64,000 bases of DNA from Platanthera guangdongensis (GCA_039583875.1 CM077150.1:183586375-183650374), one strand, 5' to 3'; positions 42,642 through 55,710 are shown, counted from the stretch's first letter. The notes: generated from the sequence alone by a model not told the origin. Program-made: numbers and translations.

Positions 42642-45149
42642 GAATGGTAACGTATCCTTCTCAAATGTGTCTTACGTTGAAGGTTTGAAACATAACCTTA
42701 TAAGCATAAGCCAACTCTGCGATAAAGGATACATAGTTGAGTTTCATGCTGATAAGTGCTCGATAAAATCCATCAACAATATGGAAATGATTCTATCCGG
42801 CACTTGAAGCAGAAACATTTTTTGCTTAAATTTTATTTGTATAGACTCTTCTACACCAGTGTGCTTTTTAGCAAAAGATAGTGCGTCTCTTGGTGACCAA
42901 TGTCACAAGAGACTAGCACATATTAATTACAAAACTATTAATAAATTATTTTCAATAAACTTAGTATGTGATGCCCCAATTGTCAATGACGTCAAAGATA
43001 GACCTTGTCATGCTTGTGTAAAAGGCAAGCAAACAAGGGCTACCTTTAAAAGCATTATTGAAACCAACGGTCTCATACTTTAGAATTTTTGGCTGTAAAT
43101 GCTTCGTGCTCAACAATGGCAAGTATCATACTACTAAGTTTAGCAAAAAGAGTTTTGAAGGTATTTTTGTAGGTTATAGTAGCCATAGTAAGGCATACAA
43201 GATTTTTAATAGAAAAACCCTGGTTGTAGAAGAATCAATACATGTTGTATTTGATGAGACGAGCTTGCTACAAAGCAACTCTTCTAGTGTGCTTATTGAA
43301 GATGCAGGTGCAAAGCTAAAAGAAATTAGCTTGGATGAACCATCCGATGATAAAGGTGAAAAGTTCATCAAGATCACCACTCCAACCCCTATTGGAGAGG
43401 CTGATGATCAAGATGAAGAAGTCATCCAAGATGAAGAAGTCATCCAAGATGAAGAAGTCACTCCGGTGATAGGAGATAATCCAGATACAAGGACTCTAGA
43501 GCTTAGACATCTAAAGGATCACCCCATGGACCAGATCATAGGAGATCCCCGAGATGGTGTCAGAACTCGCAGAGGTACAAATAATGAGAATTTGTATTTA
43601 AGTTTTCTCTCACAGGTTGAACCAAAGAAGTTTGAGGAAGCAAACTTAGATGCATCGTGGATAATGGCGATGGAAGAAGAACTAAATCAGTTAGAGCGCT
43701 GTAAAGTATGGAAACTTGTTCCAAGAGCCAAAGGTAAGAACGTCATCGGCCCAAAATGGTTCTATAGAAACAAGATGGATGAGGATGGAACGATCATAAA
43801 GATCAAGGCTAGACTCGTTGCTAAAGGTTATCGTCAAGAAGAAGGAATCGACTTCGATCAGACGTATGCTCCAGTGGCAAGGCTGGAGGCAATAAGATTG
43901 TTCCTAGCATATGCTGCACTCAAAGGTTTCAATGTCTATCAAATGGACGTGAAGTCTACATTCCTTAATGGTGACCTAAAGGAAGAGGTGTATGTAGAAC
44001 AACCTCCAGGTTTCGTTGATTCTAGTTTTCCTGATTACGTTTATTTGTTACATAAAGCTTTATATGGTCTGAAACAAGCTCCTCGAGCTTGGTATGAGAC
44101 GCTGTCTAGCTTTCTACTTGAGAACAAGTTCACAAGGGGAAAGATAGACAAGATATTATTTCTTAGTGAAATAAAAGGAAAGATTCTGCTAGTGCAAATC
44201 TATGTCGATGACATTATTTTTGGCTCTACTGACGACAACCTCTACAAGAAGTTTTCAATTCTTATGCAAGGGAAGTTTGAAATGTGCAGTTTGGGCAAGC
44301 TGAAGTATTTCTTAGGGCTTCAGGTGAAACAATCTGAATATGGAATTTTCATCTCGCAGACCAAGTTCACCAAAGAGCTGATTAAGAAATTCGGATTGGA
44401 GAACGCAACCTCGACGAGGACTCCAATGGGTTCAACAATGTCTCTAGACAAGGATGAAAAAGGGAAACATTTTGATGAAACCATGTACAGAAGCATAATT
44501 GGATCCTTGCTCTACCTTACTGCAAGTAGACCTGACATAATGTTCTCAACATGTGTCTGTGCTAGATTTCAGGTGAACTCTAAGGAATCTCACTACGCTG
44601 CTACAAAGCGTATTTTGAGATACGTTAAAGGTACTCCAAATCTTGGCTTATGGTACCCAAGAAGTAATGATAGCGAGCTAATAGGTTTTTCAGATGCAGA
44701 TTTTGGACGGAGCAAAGACGACAGGAAAAGTACTTCTGTGATATGCCAATTCTTTGGAAGAAGGCTTATCTCCTAGAGTAGCAAGAAGCAAAACTTTGTA
44801 GCAATGTCAACAGCCGAGTCAGAGTACATCTCTATAGGCAGCTGCTATGTACAGTTACTATGGATAAAGAATCAGTTTGAGGATTATAATATGAAGTTTC
44901 AGAACATTCCTCTATTTTGCGACTCTTTCGGCGCAATTATAATAGCCAACAACCCAGTCTCGCCCAAGACGGATGAAGTATATAGAGCTAATATATCACT
45001 TCATCCGGGAGCATGTGGAGCATGGGGACATAGACCTTCAATATCTCTATAAAGATAGGTAGATTGCAGACATTTTCACGAAGCCGCTGGACGAGACCAA
45101 GTTCTCGTTCTTCAAAACAGAACTTGGAATTCTCAACAAAGAAGATTAG
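42642..45149 (+). pseudogene. pol: Element A pol, right part, with integrase core deleted
   Basis: The frame continues from 12845. The pre-integrase region is present ([42 protein letters not shown]). Then, near 43053, it joins directly to the post-core segment [12 protein letters not shown]. The whole integrase catalytic core, about 520 bp by comparison with element E, is missing and the frame shifts. Reverse transcriptase ([23 protein letters not shown]) and RNase H follow in the open stretch 43058-44776. TAG at 44774 replaces a tryptophan codon, and a shift near 44960 breaks the last part. The end is TAG at 45147-45149. Confidence 0.93.
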
Positions 45150-45224
45150 AGAAGGTAGATTTTCAAGAAGGATCAAAGTTCAAGGATTAGTCAAAAGTTG
45201 GATTTTTATAAAATTCTAACTCCT

Positions 45225-45365
45225 TGACTCGAGTAAGAAGCAATATACTCCAGTAGTCTACTTGACCTACTCGAGTAGTAGAATGACATACTCAAGTACT
45301 TCCAGACACATCTACTCGAGTACCTCATTTCATCTACTCGAGTAATATCAACTCACTCGAGTATA
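45225..45365. promoter_or_regulatory. Element A internal CTCGAG cluster upstream of ORF3
   Basis: At least five CTCGAG copies, mostly within CTACTCGAGTA, plus CTCAAG and CTCCAG variants, lie between pol and ORF3. One more copy is in the leader at 45521. The motif is that of the A LTR. Confidence 0.82.
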
Positions 45366-45470
45366 TGCCGGGACATTATTCAAACTTTCTTATGCGCAAA
45401 CCAAGGCTTATGCCGCCACTTCTAAGGTATGATTCCTTCATCTTTTAATTAATTAGACATAAACCTAGGG

Positions 45471-45480
45471 TTATATAAAT
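45471..45480 (+). promoter_or_regulatory. TATA box for ORF3 of element A
   Basis: TTATATAAAT lies about 110 bases after the CTCGAG cluster and about 140 bases before the ORF3 ATG at 45616. Confidence 0.72.
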
Positions 45481-45615
45481 CAGAAATTCTGTAAATGTCC
45501 TACACGAAATCATTTCCACTCTCGAGTAGCCGAGTATCTCTTCGCCTTCCTTCAACAAGTTGCAGAGCTGCGCGAGTTCCCTCTACCCGTCGAAATTTTT
45601 CAGGGTTTCTGAATC

Positions 45616-47982
45616 ATGGCCGCCTCTTCCAAAATTGGGGTTGGTTCGGAATTGGTTGCCGCCGGGATTGCCGAACTTTCCGACGATTTCCATAATCTCA
45701 TGATCTTGCTCGACACTGCCGGACTCACCTTCATCCTTCAAGAACCATGTCGAATCCTCTTCCTCGAAGTTGCAGAGTTCTTCAGAAAAGTCAAAGTGAA
45801 GCGCCACGGGGCTGTTCTCAAATCCAAAGTCAGAGGTATCAAAATCAAACTTACAAAAATTTCAGTTTCTCAACTTCTCTAATTGCTAGTTGTAGATGAA
45901 CATGATGATCTTGGGGAAGAAGAATCAGCCAGAACTTGCTTGTTCTGTGGTATTCCTACAGCTGCACAGTACATCAAGAGGTATGATATGAATGCTGAAG
46001 GGAAATTGTTAGTTGATATCATTGGAAAAGTCCTTCTCTGCAGAATAAACTCAATCAGAGGCATACCCCTTTACTTCTTTGAAATCATGCAAGTAATAGT
46101 CTATAGAAAGAGTTTTCAGTTTGGCATGCTAATCCTAGGAAAAATTAAAGACAGTATTAAATCCCCAAATTATGCTAGGATCATATCTCTAGTTCTTCAT
46201 GAGATCAACCCAGAAGTCTTCAATTTCTCTAAAGGGAGTATTCTTCACCATATGAAGAAGGTATCTATTTCCTCCATACAAAGATGGGATTTAAAACTGC
46301 AGAATCCTTCTCAGGCTACAAAGGTTACAGAAGTCCAAGACACAGAGGACAGGACCCCATCTCCCTCTCCATCTCAGGTCCCCAGAACCTCTGGTGCACC
46401 TGTTGAGGGGGAACCTGTTCCTTCTATCCCAGCAAGGATTCCTACCCCACAAGAAGTAACTCCTCCACCTCCTCAAACTCCAGAAGAGATTCTATCTGAT
46501 CAACAAATTCAAGAAGACCTCCTCTCCACAGAAGCTCCTATCAATGAAATGATAGAAGAATTGACTGCAGTAGATCCTCCTCCTCCTCTTTCTTCTAAGG
46601 AAACAACTACTGAAATTCCCAAGGACTCCACTCCAGTACAATCCCCAACACATTCTCCATCTCCAGAAAATTCTCCTGCCTCACACCAAGAGCAGACAAA
46701 AACTATTTTCATTTCAGATGAGGCATCACCTAAGACAGTTGAAGCTCCACTAAGGAATTTGAACTTCTCCATCCCCATAGTCACTGAAGCAGGGGATGCC
46801 CTGATTCACACTACCAGAGCAAAACGCTCTGTCTCCATTACAGAAATACCTCCATGGTTTGCTCCTCCTCCTCCAGTTCCCTCTGCTAGTGCTCCTCCTG
46901 TTGTTGCCTCCTCTACTGACTTGCTAAATCAGATTGCCCTTCTACTTCAAGAACAGAAAAGCTACTTTGACACCTCTTTAAAAGCTATTACTGCTAAGGT
47001 CACTGCTCTTGAGAATGAGATGAGCATAGGATTTGCTAAAATTTAACATAATACAGATCAGCTCAGAAGCCTTTTTCAAATTGGTGGAAAGGCTCTGGAT
47101 CACACCATTACTAGTATTGGTCAAGTAATGGACCAAGGTATGACTCTGGCTCGAAATCAGATTGAATTAGACAAAAGAGATGAAGCCACAAAAATGAAGA
47201 TCTGTGAAGAGGTTGGTACTTTTAAATATGATGCCATCTCAAAGCTGACTGTAGAAGTCAGAAAGAGGGATAGTTTGGTGAAAGAGTATTTAGAAAAATC
47301 AGATGCTCTCAAGTAATAACTTTGGGAAACCAAAATGAAAGAAATTCATGATCATGTATTAGTATAGATTTAGAGTGTCAAATTTCATACATATGATATT
47401 GCTGTCTGGATGCATAACCAGATTCTTACTGAGTTTACTCCTGATCCTAATATCATTCCTCCTCATCTCAACCCCCTAGCTGCTGCTGCTCCTGCTCCTC
47501 TCTGCAACCTACTTTCTCTCCTAGACCTGAAGGCCAGGAAGGTCCTCCTCCATACTCTTATTCTCAAATCTGTGAGTATCATGACCCTGAAGATATCTTC
47601 CTTTAAGCTCCTCCAGATTCAGACTTCTAAGAAGAAAAGAAAATATGGTGAAGGTCCCTCTGACAGCAGGTTTACCCCAGTTCCAAATTCAAAAAAGAGA
47701 AAGGCTCCAAAATTTGCAGAGATATGGTCTCCTACCTCCAAGTCCATTATTTTGGACACTCTCAAACTTGTTATGGACTAGCAGGAGAGCAGGAACATTC
47801 ATTACAGTTCACAGGAATGGGAGTTATATGAGAAATCCATGACTAAGAGGAGATTATATGACAGAGAATTTGGAAGAAATAACCCTGCTGCTCCTCCAAG
47901 ACCTCCTAAGTACTACCCAAAGCCGTACAGCTACCAAAGGAGACAACAAGAGAAGCAAGACAGGCAGCATCATCAAATTTAA
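45616..47982 (+). pseudogene. Element A ORF3: plant-transposon-type accessory protein (broken)
   Basis: One frame of about 789 codons is cut by stops at 45880, 47044, 47314, 47317, two more by 47400, and 47779. The N-terminal half has blocks like those of B ORF3 (YDMNAEGKLLVDIIGKVLL, NYARIISLVLHEINPEVF). A Pro/Ser/Thr-rich region follows, then a helical segment (DLLNQIALLLQEQKSYFDT), more helical sequence, a basic KKKRKYGEGPSD patch and an Arg/Tyr/Gln-rich tail. No membrane segment is seen. The start ATG at 45616 was chosen because it follows the TATA box and begins the homologous frame. The function is unknown. Confidence 0.8.
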
Positions 47983-48171
47983 GCTACAAGAACATATGAT
48001 TGTGGAAATGATTGTTGTAGACATGACATTTTTGGAAAATCACATTTATATAATTCTAAGTTTTTGATGCTATTATCTTGTTCATAGTCTTATGCTTGCT
48101 TACACTGATTTATCTACTTAGCACTTTTTTTGTCTATAATTCACCTTAGAGTAAAGGGTTCTAACTTCTAC

Positions 48172-48185
48172 AAATAGGGGGAGAT
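48172..48185 (+). other. Polypurine tract of element A
   Basis: AAATAGGGGGAGAT abuts the LTR start TGTTGG. Confidence 0.93.
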
Positions 48186-50124
48186 TGTTGGTTATTGTAT
48201 CCACACTATCACAGATTTGATGAAGTCATCCTTGAACTAAGATGAATTAAGTTGTATTTGATGTTTGGTTTGAGTTATGTGTTTGAAGGATTCTAATGGG
48301 AAGTGTAGACCAATGTCAGTCTACAATGGGTCACCAAACACATGACCATATAATGTAATCCCTCATTGTGTGATCCAAGGTGTTGACTCATGTGTAGCCT
48401 CTCTATTGGGATACACTTCATATTCAAGCTCTAGGACTAAGTGGAAAAGACTTGATGATGTTCTCAGCAAAGAAGAAGAGAATTCTGTCAAGAAAATTTC
48501 CTGAGTATTATACTCAAGTAGTTCTATATCTACTCGAGTAAATAGATGAGTTTATACTCGAGTAATATTACTCTTACTCGAGTAAGGATGACTGATCCCG
48601 AGTAGTCAACTTATGGCTCCCGAGTAGTTAAGACAACTACTCGAGTAGATTCCCTCTTTCTCGGGTTTATTGAATTTTCTTCTCCAAATATTTTCTAAGT
48701 GAAATACTCGAGTAGGCCATATAGATACTCGAGTAGTTTATCTCTTTTGTCTCGAGTAAATGAATTCTGGCTCTCGTATAGTTCTTACTTATTTGATTAG
48801 TCTAGGTCATATACTCGAGTAGTTCACTTACTACTCGAGTAGTCCAAAGTTTTTACTCGAGTAAAACAGAGTCTTCCTTCCTCAAAATTTCTCTCTGTCA
48901 ATTACTCGAGTAGTCATTTCCATATACTTGAGTAGTTCTTATTGTCTCGAGTAGTTCAACTTCAATACTCGAGTAGTCCTTTATTCCAGTTCAGAAACGT
49001 TTCTAAGTCCCTGTCTTGAGTAGTATTTCTTATACTTGAGTAATCCACTCCACCTCTCGTGTAACTACTTAAGTACTCGAATATGTCATTATTGATACTC
49101 GACTAGCTGATTTCTTTCTCTTCATGTTTACTCGAGTAGTCATCTCTATGTACTCGATTAATTATATTCTTCTCTCTCGAGTAGTTTTCTTGTATACTCG
49201 AGTAGTTGTCATCTGCCCACTCGAGGAGTTCTGTAATGTAGTCGAGTAATCATTTCTTCACTCGAGTATATTACTTCAATTTTTCTGAAAATTTTGTTAA
49301 GTCCAGATTAACGGATTTCTTAATGAGCCTTGACGTGATTGGTCCATATGTACCTCATTGTGAATTATTTATGACTCTTCTTTGCCGATCCTATATAAAG
49401 TCTTGTCAAACAGACAAACCCTAAGCAAGGAGATCATTCAGAAGTTTTGCAGCCGAATATTCTTTAGTTTTCTGATTTCCTCTCTCTCTCCAAGAAATGA
49501 AAACTACCGCCGCCACTAATTCCCGACCGACTAGGGTTTCGATTTTAGAGGATTCAGATCAAGAAGGTTTTACAGATCGATATTGTCGCACAACTCTTCA
49601 TCTTCTATTCGATCAATTGCATGAAGCCAAGAAGATCCAGATCTGATTTTGCCGAGATTTTCTTCGCCTTTCTGATAAAGCCGTAAAGCCCAGAAGAAGA
49701 AGATCCTGGCTAACAGTTGCAGATCTGAATAAGAATTATTGTTTGTATTTCTATACACATTTTATTTCATTCTTATAGGAGAAATTTCTCCGAGTGTAGG
49801 AGCCTTTGTCTCCGAGATTGTAGGAAGTCTTATCTTTTGAGTGTGGATCTGTTTTGTGGATCAAGATTATAGGAACGTTGTTCCTTGGTGTAGGATTGAT
49901 TTTCAATCTGAGATAGTGGAGTAGCCAAGTCTAGTATATTGCTAGATCGGTGAGGGAAAGTTGATGTACCCAAGGTTAGGGAACCACTATAAATCCTGCC
50001 TCGTCTGTGATTGATTGGTACATAGTTCTGTGCTTTGATCTATAATTTTTTATTCCGCAAAAAGACGAACATCTCACCTATTCACCCCCTATAGGTGATT
50101 TAGGTAGGCAACTATAAACTTTCA
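48186..50124 (+). repeat. 3' LTR of element A
   Basis: It is about 1,939 bp and pairs with 8333-10273. The CTCGAG array is at 48500-49270 and the TATA box at 49391-49400. CATAG follows at 50125-50129. Confidence 0.95.
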
Positions 50125-50129
50125 CATAG

Positions 50130-50638
50130 TAGTCGAGAGACTCGTTGATTTGAATGATCACTCAAAGAAGGAAGGAGTTGCACGCAATCTTAGAGATAGG
50201 ACGATGTAAATCCTCCGGATTGGAGTCAAATCCAATATTACGGATCACTTCTATAATGTAACTTTTGGCCTTTTTGATTTGCAAAGAGATTTCGGTCAAA
50301 ACGTTTATAAGTTACGAGATTTAATGCTCTAGCGAGATTATTTCTTATTTTCGGATCCATCACGGTGGAGTTTGATTTGCAATCATAAAACTTTATTTTT
50401 TTCCTTCTCATCTTTTTCATGGAGAATCATTGATCGAATGCTATCTTTTTATCCAAAGTTTTCGTTTTAATATTATCTTTTGTTTAATTTTAAATTCTCA
50501 AACAACCAACAATCGTACGGTAGGATAATAGTACAAGCGTGAGTAATAGTACATGACAACCCCGAGTTTTAATACGACCTTGGTGCTACAATTCGATAGG
50601 TACACTTGCCTTTTCAGGTTGATAGTGAATTCAATTCA
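50130..50638 (+). mobile_element. Element F (Athila-like gypsy) LTR, right segment
   Basis: It continues 7899-8332 across the A insertion. The end near ATTCA at 50638 is inferred from the primer site that follows. I see no gene in this AT-rich stretch. Confidence 0.65.
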
Positions 50639-50647
50639 CCAAGTTTT

Positions 50648-50665
50648 TGGCACCGTTGCCGGTGA
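50648..50665 (+). other. Primer binding site of element F
   Basis: TGGCACCGTTGCCGGTGA resembles the TGGCGCCGTTGCCGGGGA site typical of Athila-like elements. Element G carries the same type in reverse. Confidence 0.75.
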
Positions 50666-50812
50666 CGCTTTTTCGTCAATATTAGGAAAACGCTTTCGCT
50701 ATTACTTCTGCAAAAATAAAAAAACTTTACCTTTCTCTATTTTATTCTTCACGTTTCTATTTCAGTTCTTCACTTTTTCTTTCCTCCATTCTCCTTCTAT
50801 TTTTCTTAGTGC

Positions 50813-51571
50813 ATGACCCGCACGAATCCGTCGCTACTTGTTGACTTGGACCCAGAAATCTAACGCTCCTTTCGGAGAAACTTGCGATTCAGGGGTTCCA
50901 CTTCTCAAACAGTGGTTGAGGATTCCGACGGTGATTGTAACTTCAACTCCGAAATGGGAGACTCCAACCCAGCATTTTCCCAGCAAAGGACGATGTCTGA
51001 TTATGCTCGACCCAACCTGGAGGGTATATAAATAAGTATTGTTCGACCTGCAATTACGAACAATAACTTTTAACTTAAGCCTAGCATCATACAAATGGTG
51101 CAGCAATATGTACAGTTCGACGGATTACAAGATTAAGATCCGAACTTGCATATTGCTAGTTTTCTCAAGATCTGTGACACCTTCAAAATCAATGGTGTCT
51201 CAGACGACGCAATTTGGCTTAGACTCTTCCCCTTCTCCTTAAGTACAAAAGCCAAGCAGTGGTTGAGTTCTCTTCCAAGAGGATCAATCACTACTTGGAA
51301 CATTTTAGTTGATAAATTTCTTGCTAGATATTTCCCTCCCGCAAAAACTGCTAAATTAAGAAATGATATAACTTCTTATTCTCAAATTGCTTCTGAAACC
51401 CTCTATGACACTTGAGAGATGTTCAAAGAACTTTTGAGATGCTGCCCTCATCATGCTCTGCCAGTATGGTTACAGGTTCAGACATTTTATAATGGGCTAA
51501 ATCAAGAGACTAAGTAGATGATAGATGCCACTTCCGCTGGTTCTTTGGACCGCAAAACTCCGGAAGCCGCT
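50813..51571 (+). pseudogene. gag: Element F gag (Athila-like, broken and truncated)
   Basis: The frame from ATG at 50813 contains MSDYARPNL-type sequence, then the Athila gag core (LKICDTFKINGVSDDAIWLR, PFSLSTKAKQWLSSLP, FLARYFPPAKTAKLRNDI, WLQVQTFYNGLN). In-frame stops occur near 50861, 51026, 51124, 51413 and 51513. The frame is cut at 51571 by repeat H. Gag would form the particle. Pol of this element is not in the window. Confidence 0.85.
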
Positions 51572-51829
51572 TGTAACATCCCATTTCCAACTAAACCCCT
51601 AAGAGTGGTTTTGGACATGACTAGGTCATGACAAAACCCAAGGAAGCTAAAAAGGGTCAAGTGATAGAAGGCCAAGGTGAGAATCACCTTGGTCTGCCGA
51701 TGGCACAACCTCATCACAAAACCTAGGGTTTAACCTTAGGGCTTCACCATGACTCCATGACCCCACCACAACATCACTAACCTATCAAAGGATCCACTAG
51801 AGCCTTAAGGGCCTATTGGAGTCAACCCA

Positions 51830-52345
51830 AAGTGGCCAATTTGACCTAGGACCATCATAGGCCTAAATTGGGCAAGGTGCCCTAACACGGGCAGTTGGCC
51901 TCTAAGTTGCCCAACCAACCTTGCCCAGGCCTTCCTAGACCTAAAGTGAGGTCAATGGGTCACTAAGGACACATTGGGGTCAGCCCTAGAGTCCAAGTTG
52001 ACCCAAGTCAACTCAAGCCCCTAATTTGGTCAAAGTACCATTACTAAGGGTTTGTGACCTCCAAAGTGCAAGGTAACCCTACATAACCCTTCCTAGACTT
52101 TGTGGGAAGCCATGGGGTCACCAAGGACCCTTTGGGGTCAACCCAAATGGTCATGTTGACCCAAGTCAACTCTAGCCCTAAAGTGGTCAAAGTGCCCTTA
52201 CCAAGGGTCAAGTGACCTCCAAGGTGCCAAGTCAACCCTACCCAACCCTACATAGACCTTAGGGGAGACCAATGAGTCACCAAGGACCCATTGGAGTCAA
52301 CCCAAATGGCCATGTTGACCAAGGTCAACTCTACCTTAAAGTTAA
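51830..52345. repeat. Degenerate tandem repeat, about 157-160 bp, in repeat H
   Basis: About three units each contain GGTCACCAAGGACCC, then GGGTCAACCCAAATGG, GTTGACCCAAGTCAACTC and CAAAGTGCCCTTACCAAGGG in that order. Anchors lie near 51957, 52113 and 52274. Confidence 0.8.
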
Positions 52346-55319
52346 GTCAAATAGCCAAATGGGCTAACCCAAGCTCAAGCCCATCTCCCCCACTTGGGCT
52401 AACTTTATTTTAATTAATAATAATGATTTATGGGCTGCAAATAGGCTAGAGTGATGAAAACATTCGGCCATGAGGGGTGTAGGAGAGAGAAAACTCCAAT
52501 TTCCCTTTAATGGGGGAGAGAGAAAATGGAGTAAAGGACATTCATGCCATGGGGAAGCCAGGGGCCATCCTTCCTTGCTTGATTCATCTCCCCTAACAAC
52601 CCTGAGAAGATTAGAAGACTTTCCAGGCTCTTCCTCTGGCTGGATGCACTGAACCACCAAGGCCGAGAGGTGGCTTTCAAGGCCATTAATGGCCATTGAT
52701 GATCCAGCCTCTCCCCTCCCCATCTGAGGCTTTAAACACCTTCAGTGGGCCGAGAGGAGGATTTCCCAGCCCTTACCTGAAGAAACAGAGCTTCCCCACT
52801 GTGTTGTTGCAGAAACCGAGCGGCGCCGCCTTCAAAGATGGATTTCCGACGATTGTCTCGACTTCAGGCCACCGGCAAGGTCCTCCTCGACTCCTTCTTT
52901 CATGGGTAGATCTTAGGAATCCTTAGGGCCAAGGTTCGGGCTCAATTGAGCCCGATCCAAATAAAAAATTTCCTGGTTTTTTTGCAAACATGCAACCCTG
53001 GGGATCGCCGGAATAGGGCTCTCCGGCGGCCGTGACGCCGCCCGGCGACAGCCACCACCTCAATGGAGGTGATGGTGGCGGTGGCCGGCCGGGAAGGCCG
53101 CTGGATGGCCGGCGGCAGCCGTTTCAAACTGTCCTAGGAAGAATAAATCCTGGCCGTCGGCTCAAGGTAGAAGATGAATGGATTCCGTCCATCTTGCGCC
53201 AAGATTCGTGCTATATTTGATTTCAAACTATAGTATAACATTTTATGATTATTTAATTATGTCACAGATTTTACATTTAATTGTTTTAATCTTTAAAAAT
53301 ACTTAGAAGCTATAACAAAAATAGTGGTCAACATAGAAAATGAAGCCCTTGATGTCTAGTTTAATTTAAAATTGATTTCACCCAATTTAGAGTCCTGGTT
53401 ATACCACATCAACCATTTTGGTGGGCCCTATACCTAGGGCTATCCTGAGCTTAATATGGATGCCCACCCTTTATCCCTCGTACCAATGACCTGAAATTTG
53501 GGCAGGGAGTCTACCCTAGCAAAACCTAGGGCCTGTCCAAAATTCAGAATTTTTGGAGAAAATTTTTCTATAGTTTTTAGGAAAATTGAATAATCCATGA
53601 ATAAATTAATTAGGTGTCCTAAACACCTAAAAATCCCCCCAAATTTGGGTGGGAGGTCTTAGAGGACATGGTAGAGCTCTGGTAAAAGTTTCACCCCATT
53701 TGGAGATGTTTGGGCTAGGTATTGATCCAACCCTAGGTTGGCCCCTTTTAGGGTTAAATAGGTCAAGCATCCCCTTTGGGTTTTGAGTGGTCAAATAACC
53801 TCAACAGAGGTTGATATTTTGGCCACTGACTTTTTATAGCATGACTCACCCTCCAATGGAATTTGGGGTGGTTAAGAGTAGGGTAGCCCAAGAACCCTAG
53901 GGTAGGTTCCTTAATGGGGATTTTTAGGGTTTGAAGATCATAGGGTGAAATGACCTGGATTGACTTGAAACATTTTGGGAAGGACCATAGGATTTGTATA
54001 GTTCTCAGGTTAAAATTTTATGGAATTTGGAATCCTTAAACCCCCTCAAAACCCTAATCCTAGCTTAGGGAACAAATCTTGTAAGGATATAAAATGTAAC
54101 AAAAACTCTTTGAAAAGTGATGAGACTTGGGTTGAGTAGTTTTTGAGGTCAGAACAAGCTCTGGAGATTTTATGATGAATTTAGGATTATTATTTTGGAT
54201 ACTTCATTAACAAATTGGTAATTGATATTATTTACCTAGAAATTTGTTAGAAAGCAACTACTTGCTGGAAATTGATGAAATTTAGCCAGAGGACTTACTA
54301 TTATGTTTTAAAGATCTGTGAATTTTTATAGAATTTTTGGAGGACTATTTTTAAGGGTTGCTTCATTAAGTGTGGTTTCCAATGAACAATTAATTTAATT
54401 TATTTTGGAGTCTAGCAAGCCTCTAAAATTATGATTCTTGTACCATGATCTTTTCTAAACTATATTAAGATTATGTAAGTTTTGTATAATTTTTTGATGA
54501 ATGATTTTGGTACTTCCTTCTTTACATATGATTAAGGGAAATATTTTTGATAAATTAATTAGAGGTCAAATAATTTCCGAAGAATTATTGAAATTTGTAT
54601 GTAGTCATATATCTCTGTTAATTTCGTGATCAAAATTTTTGGGGGGTCATTACTTGAGTAGATCATATAGTTCATGTTCAAAATTGCCCATGGCCAAGCA
54701 TTTGGGAAAATTCAATAAATACCAAATTAATTATAAAAATTATGGATCTCTGATTTTATGCTAAATTTGTTATGATAGACCCCTGGAAAAGTTTATAGGA
54801 GATTTGAAAGACAATCTGAAGTACCTCCTTTATACACCACATATAGTATAGGGTGGCCAGCATATAGTAACTGCGGAAACTAAACTAAAGTGGGTCGTGA
54901 ATTTTGGAGCGTTGAATACTCGGTAGGTTGCTGGTTTGGGTAAATAAAGGAGTTCATCATTGGAAGACAAGATTTGTAGACTGAGAGGATGACTAGTGAT
55001 AGGTGGTGCTCGGGATTGGCGAAAGATTGTCCTTCCCGTAGGGAGGAAGTGTTTAATGCACTAGGGCTAGATTTAGTAAAATTAATTAAGGGTTGGGAAG
55101 ACGGTTAGCAACCAATAATAGTAAGTGCCTTGCGAAAGGGAGCTTTGGGCGTAATCCCATCGTCATTCTTAGTGCCTTCGAGAGCCCTTCACGGGGTATA
55201 CCTTGGGCAGTCCTGGGCTAACGTAAACTGTAGGAGTGATAAAATCTTAAATAGCAACTAGAATAATTAGGGGTTCACTTTCACACACCCCGATGTCTCG
55301 GGAAGTTGGTTTGACTGGG

Positions 55320-55409
55320 TTGATATTTGTGAGGGGCTGGATGGCCCGACGAGCTTTGGCTCGGTTGATATTTGTGACGGACGGGATGGTCTGGGGAGCT
55401 TTGGCTCGG
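55320..55409. repeat. 45-bp doublet
   Basis: Two adjacent units open TTGATATTTGTGA and end GAGCTTTGGCTCGG. Confidence 0.85.
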
Positions 55410-55710
55410 TACTGATACATGAGGTTGCATGTGCATAAAATTTAAGGTGGTGGGTCTTCGGTATTAGAGTGTCGATTCACCGACGCCAATACGTTGACTT
55501 GGCAAGTATGGCTAGCACTTCGCCAACAGAAGTCCGGTGCGCCAGCCGGCAAGAGTACGCAGGAGTCCTCTTAGTGCACCAGCGTTGAGGCGTACGATAG
55601 GTCTGACCGGTAGTGCTTTTCTGGTTTAGAGGTGGGCGAGGCCCAACCCACCGCTTCCGTCTGCCACTACGGAGGTATCCTGGGAGGTTTGGTGATTGAA
55701 TGAATCGCAT

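Larger units (their letters stand above)
8333..50124 (+). mobile_element. Element A: Sirevirus-like Ty1/copia retrotransposon, interrupted
   Basis: It has two LTRs of nearly equal length (1,941 and 1,939 bp), a methionine-initiator-type primer site, gag, protease, pol, ORF3 and a polypurine tract. The sequence is split by element B, which occupies 12846-42636. With B removed, the protease frame continues across the join without shift. The integrase core is deleted and many stops are present, so the copy is dead. The CATAG duplication brackets it. Confidence 0.95.
51572..55690. mobile_element. Repeat H: unclassified LTR-like sequence inside F gag
   Basis: It begins TGTAACATCCC, a common opening of plant LTRs, and breaks the F gag frame. 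No convincing gene, primer site or right end was found. It includes a tandem region (51830-52340), a GC-rich patch (about 52990-53130), long AT-rich sequence, and a 45-bp doublet at 55320-55409. The boundary with the G region near 55690 is uncertain. Confidence 0.5.

Noticed and set aside
52364..53220. Short open frames in the GC-rich part of repeat H
   Set aside because: Several overlapping frames on both strands, none with recognisable domains; GC-rich sequence lacks stops by chance.
55649..55655. Right end of repeat H with target duplication CCGCT (51567-51571 and 55651-55655)
   Set aside because: The five bases match after a CA, but the following sequence does not continue the F gag and the LTR ends are not inverted repeats, so chance is likely.
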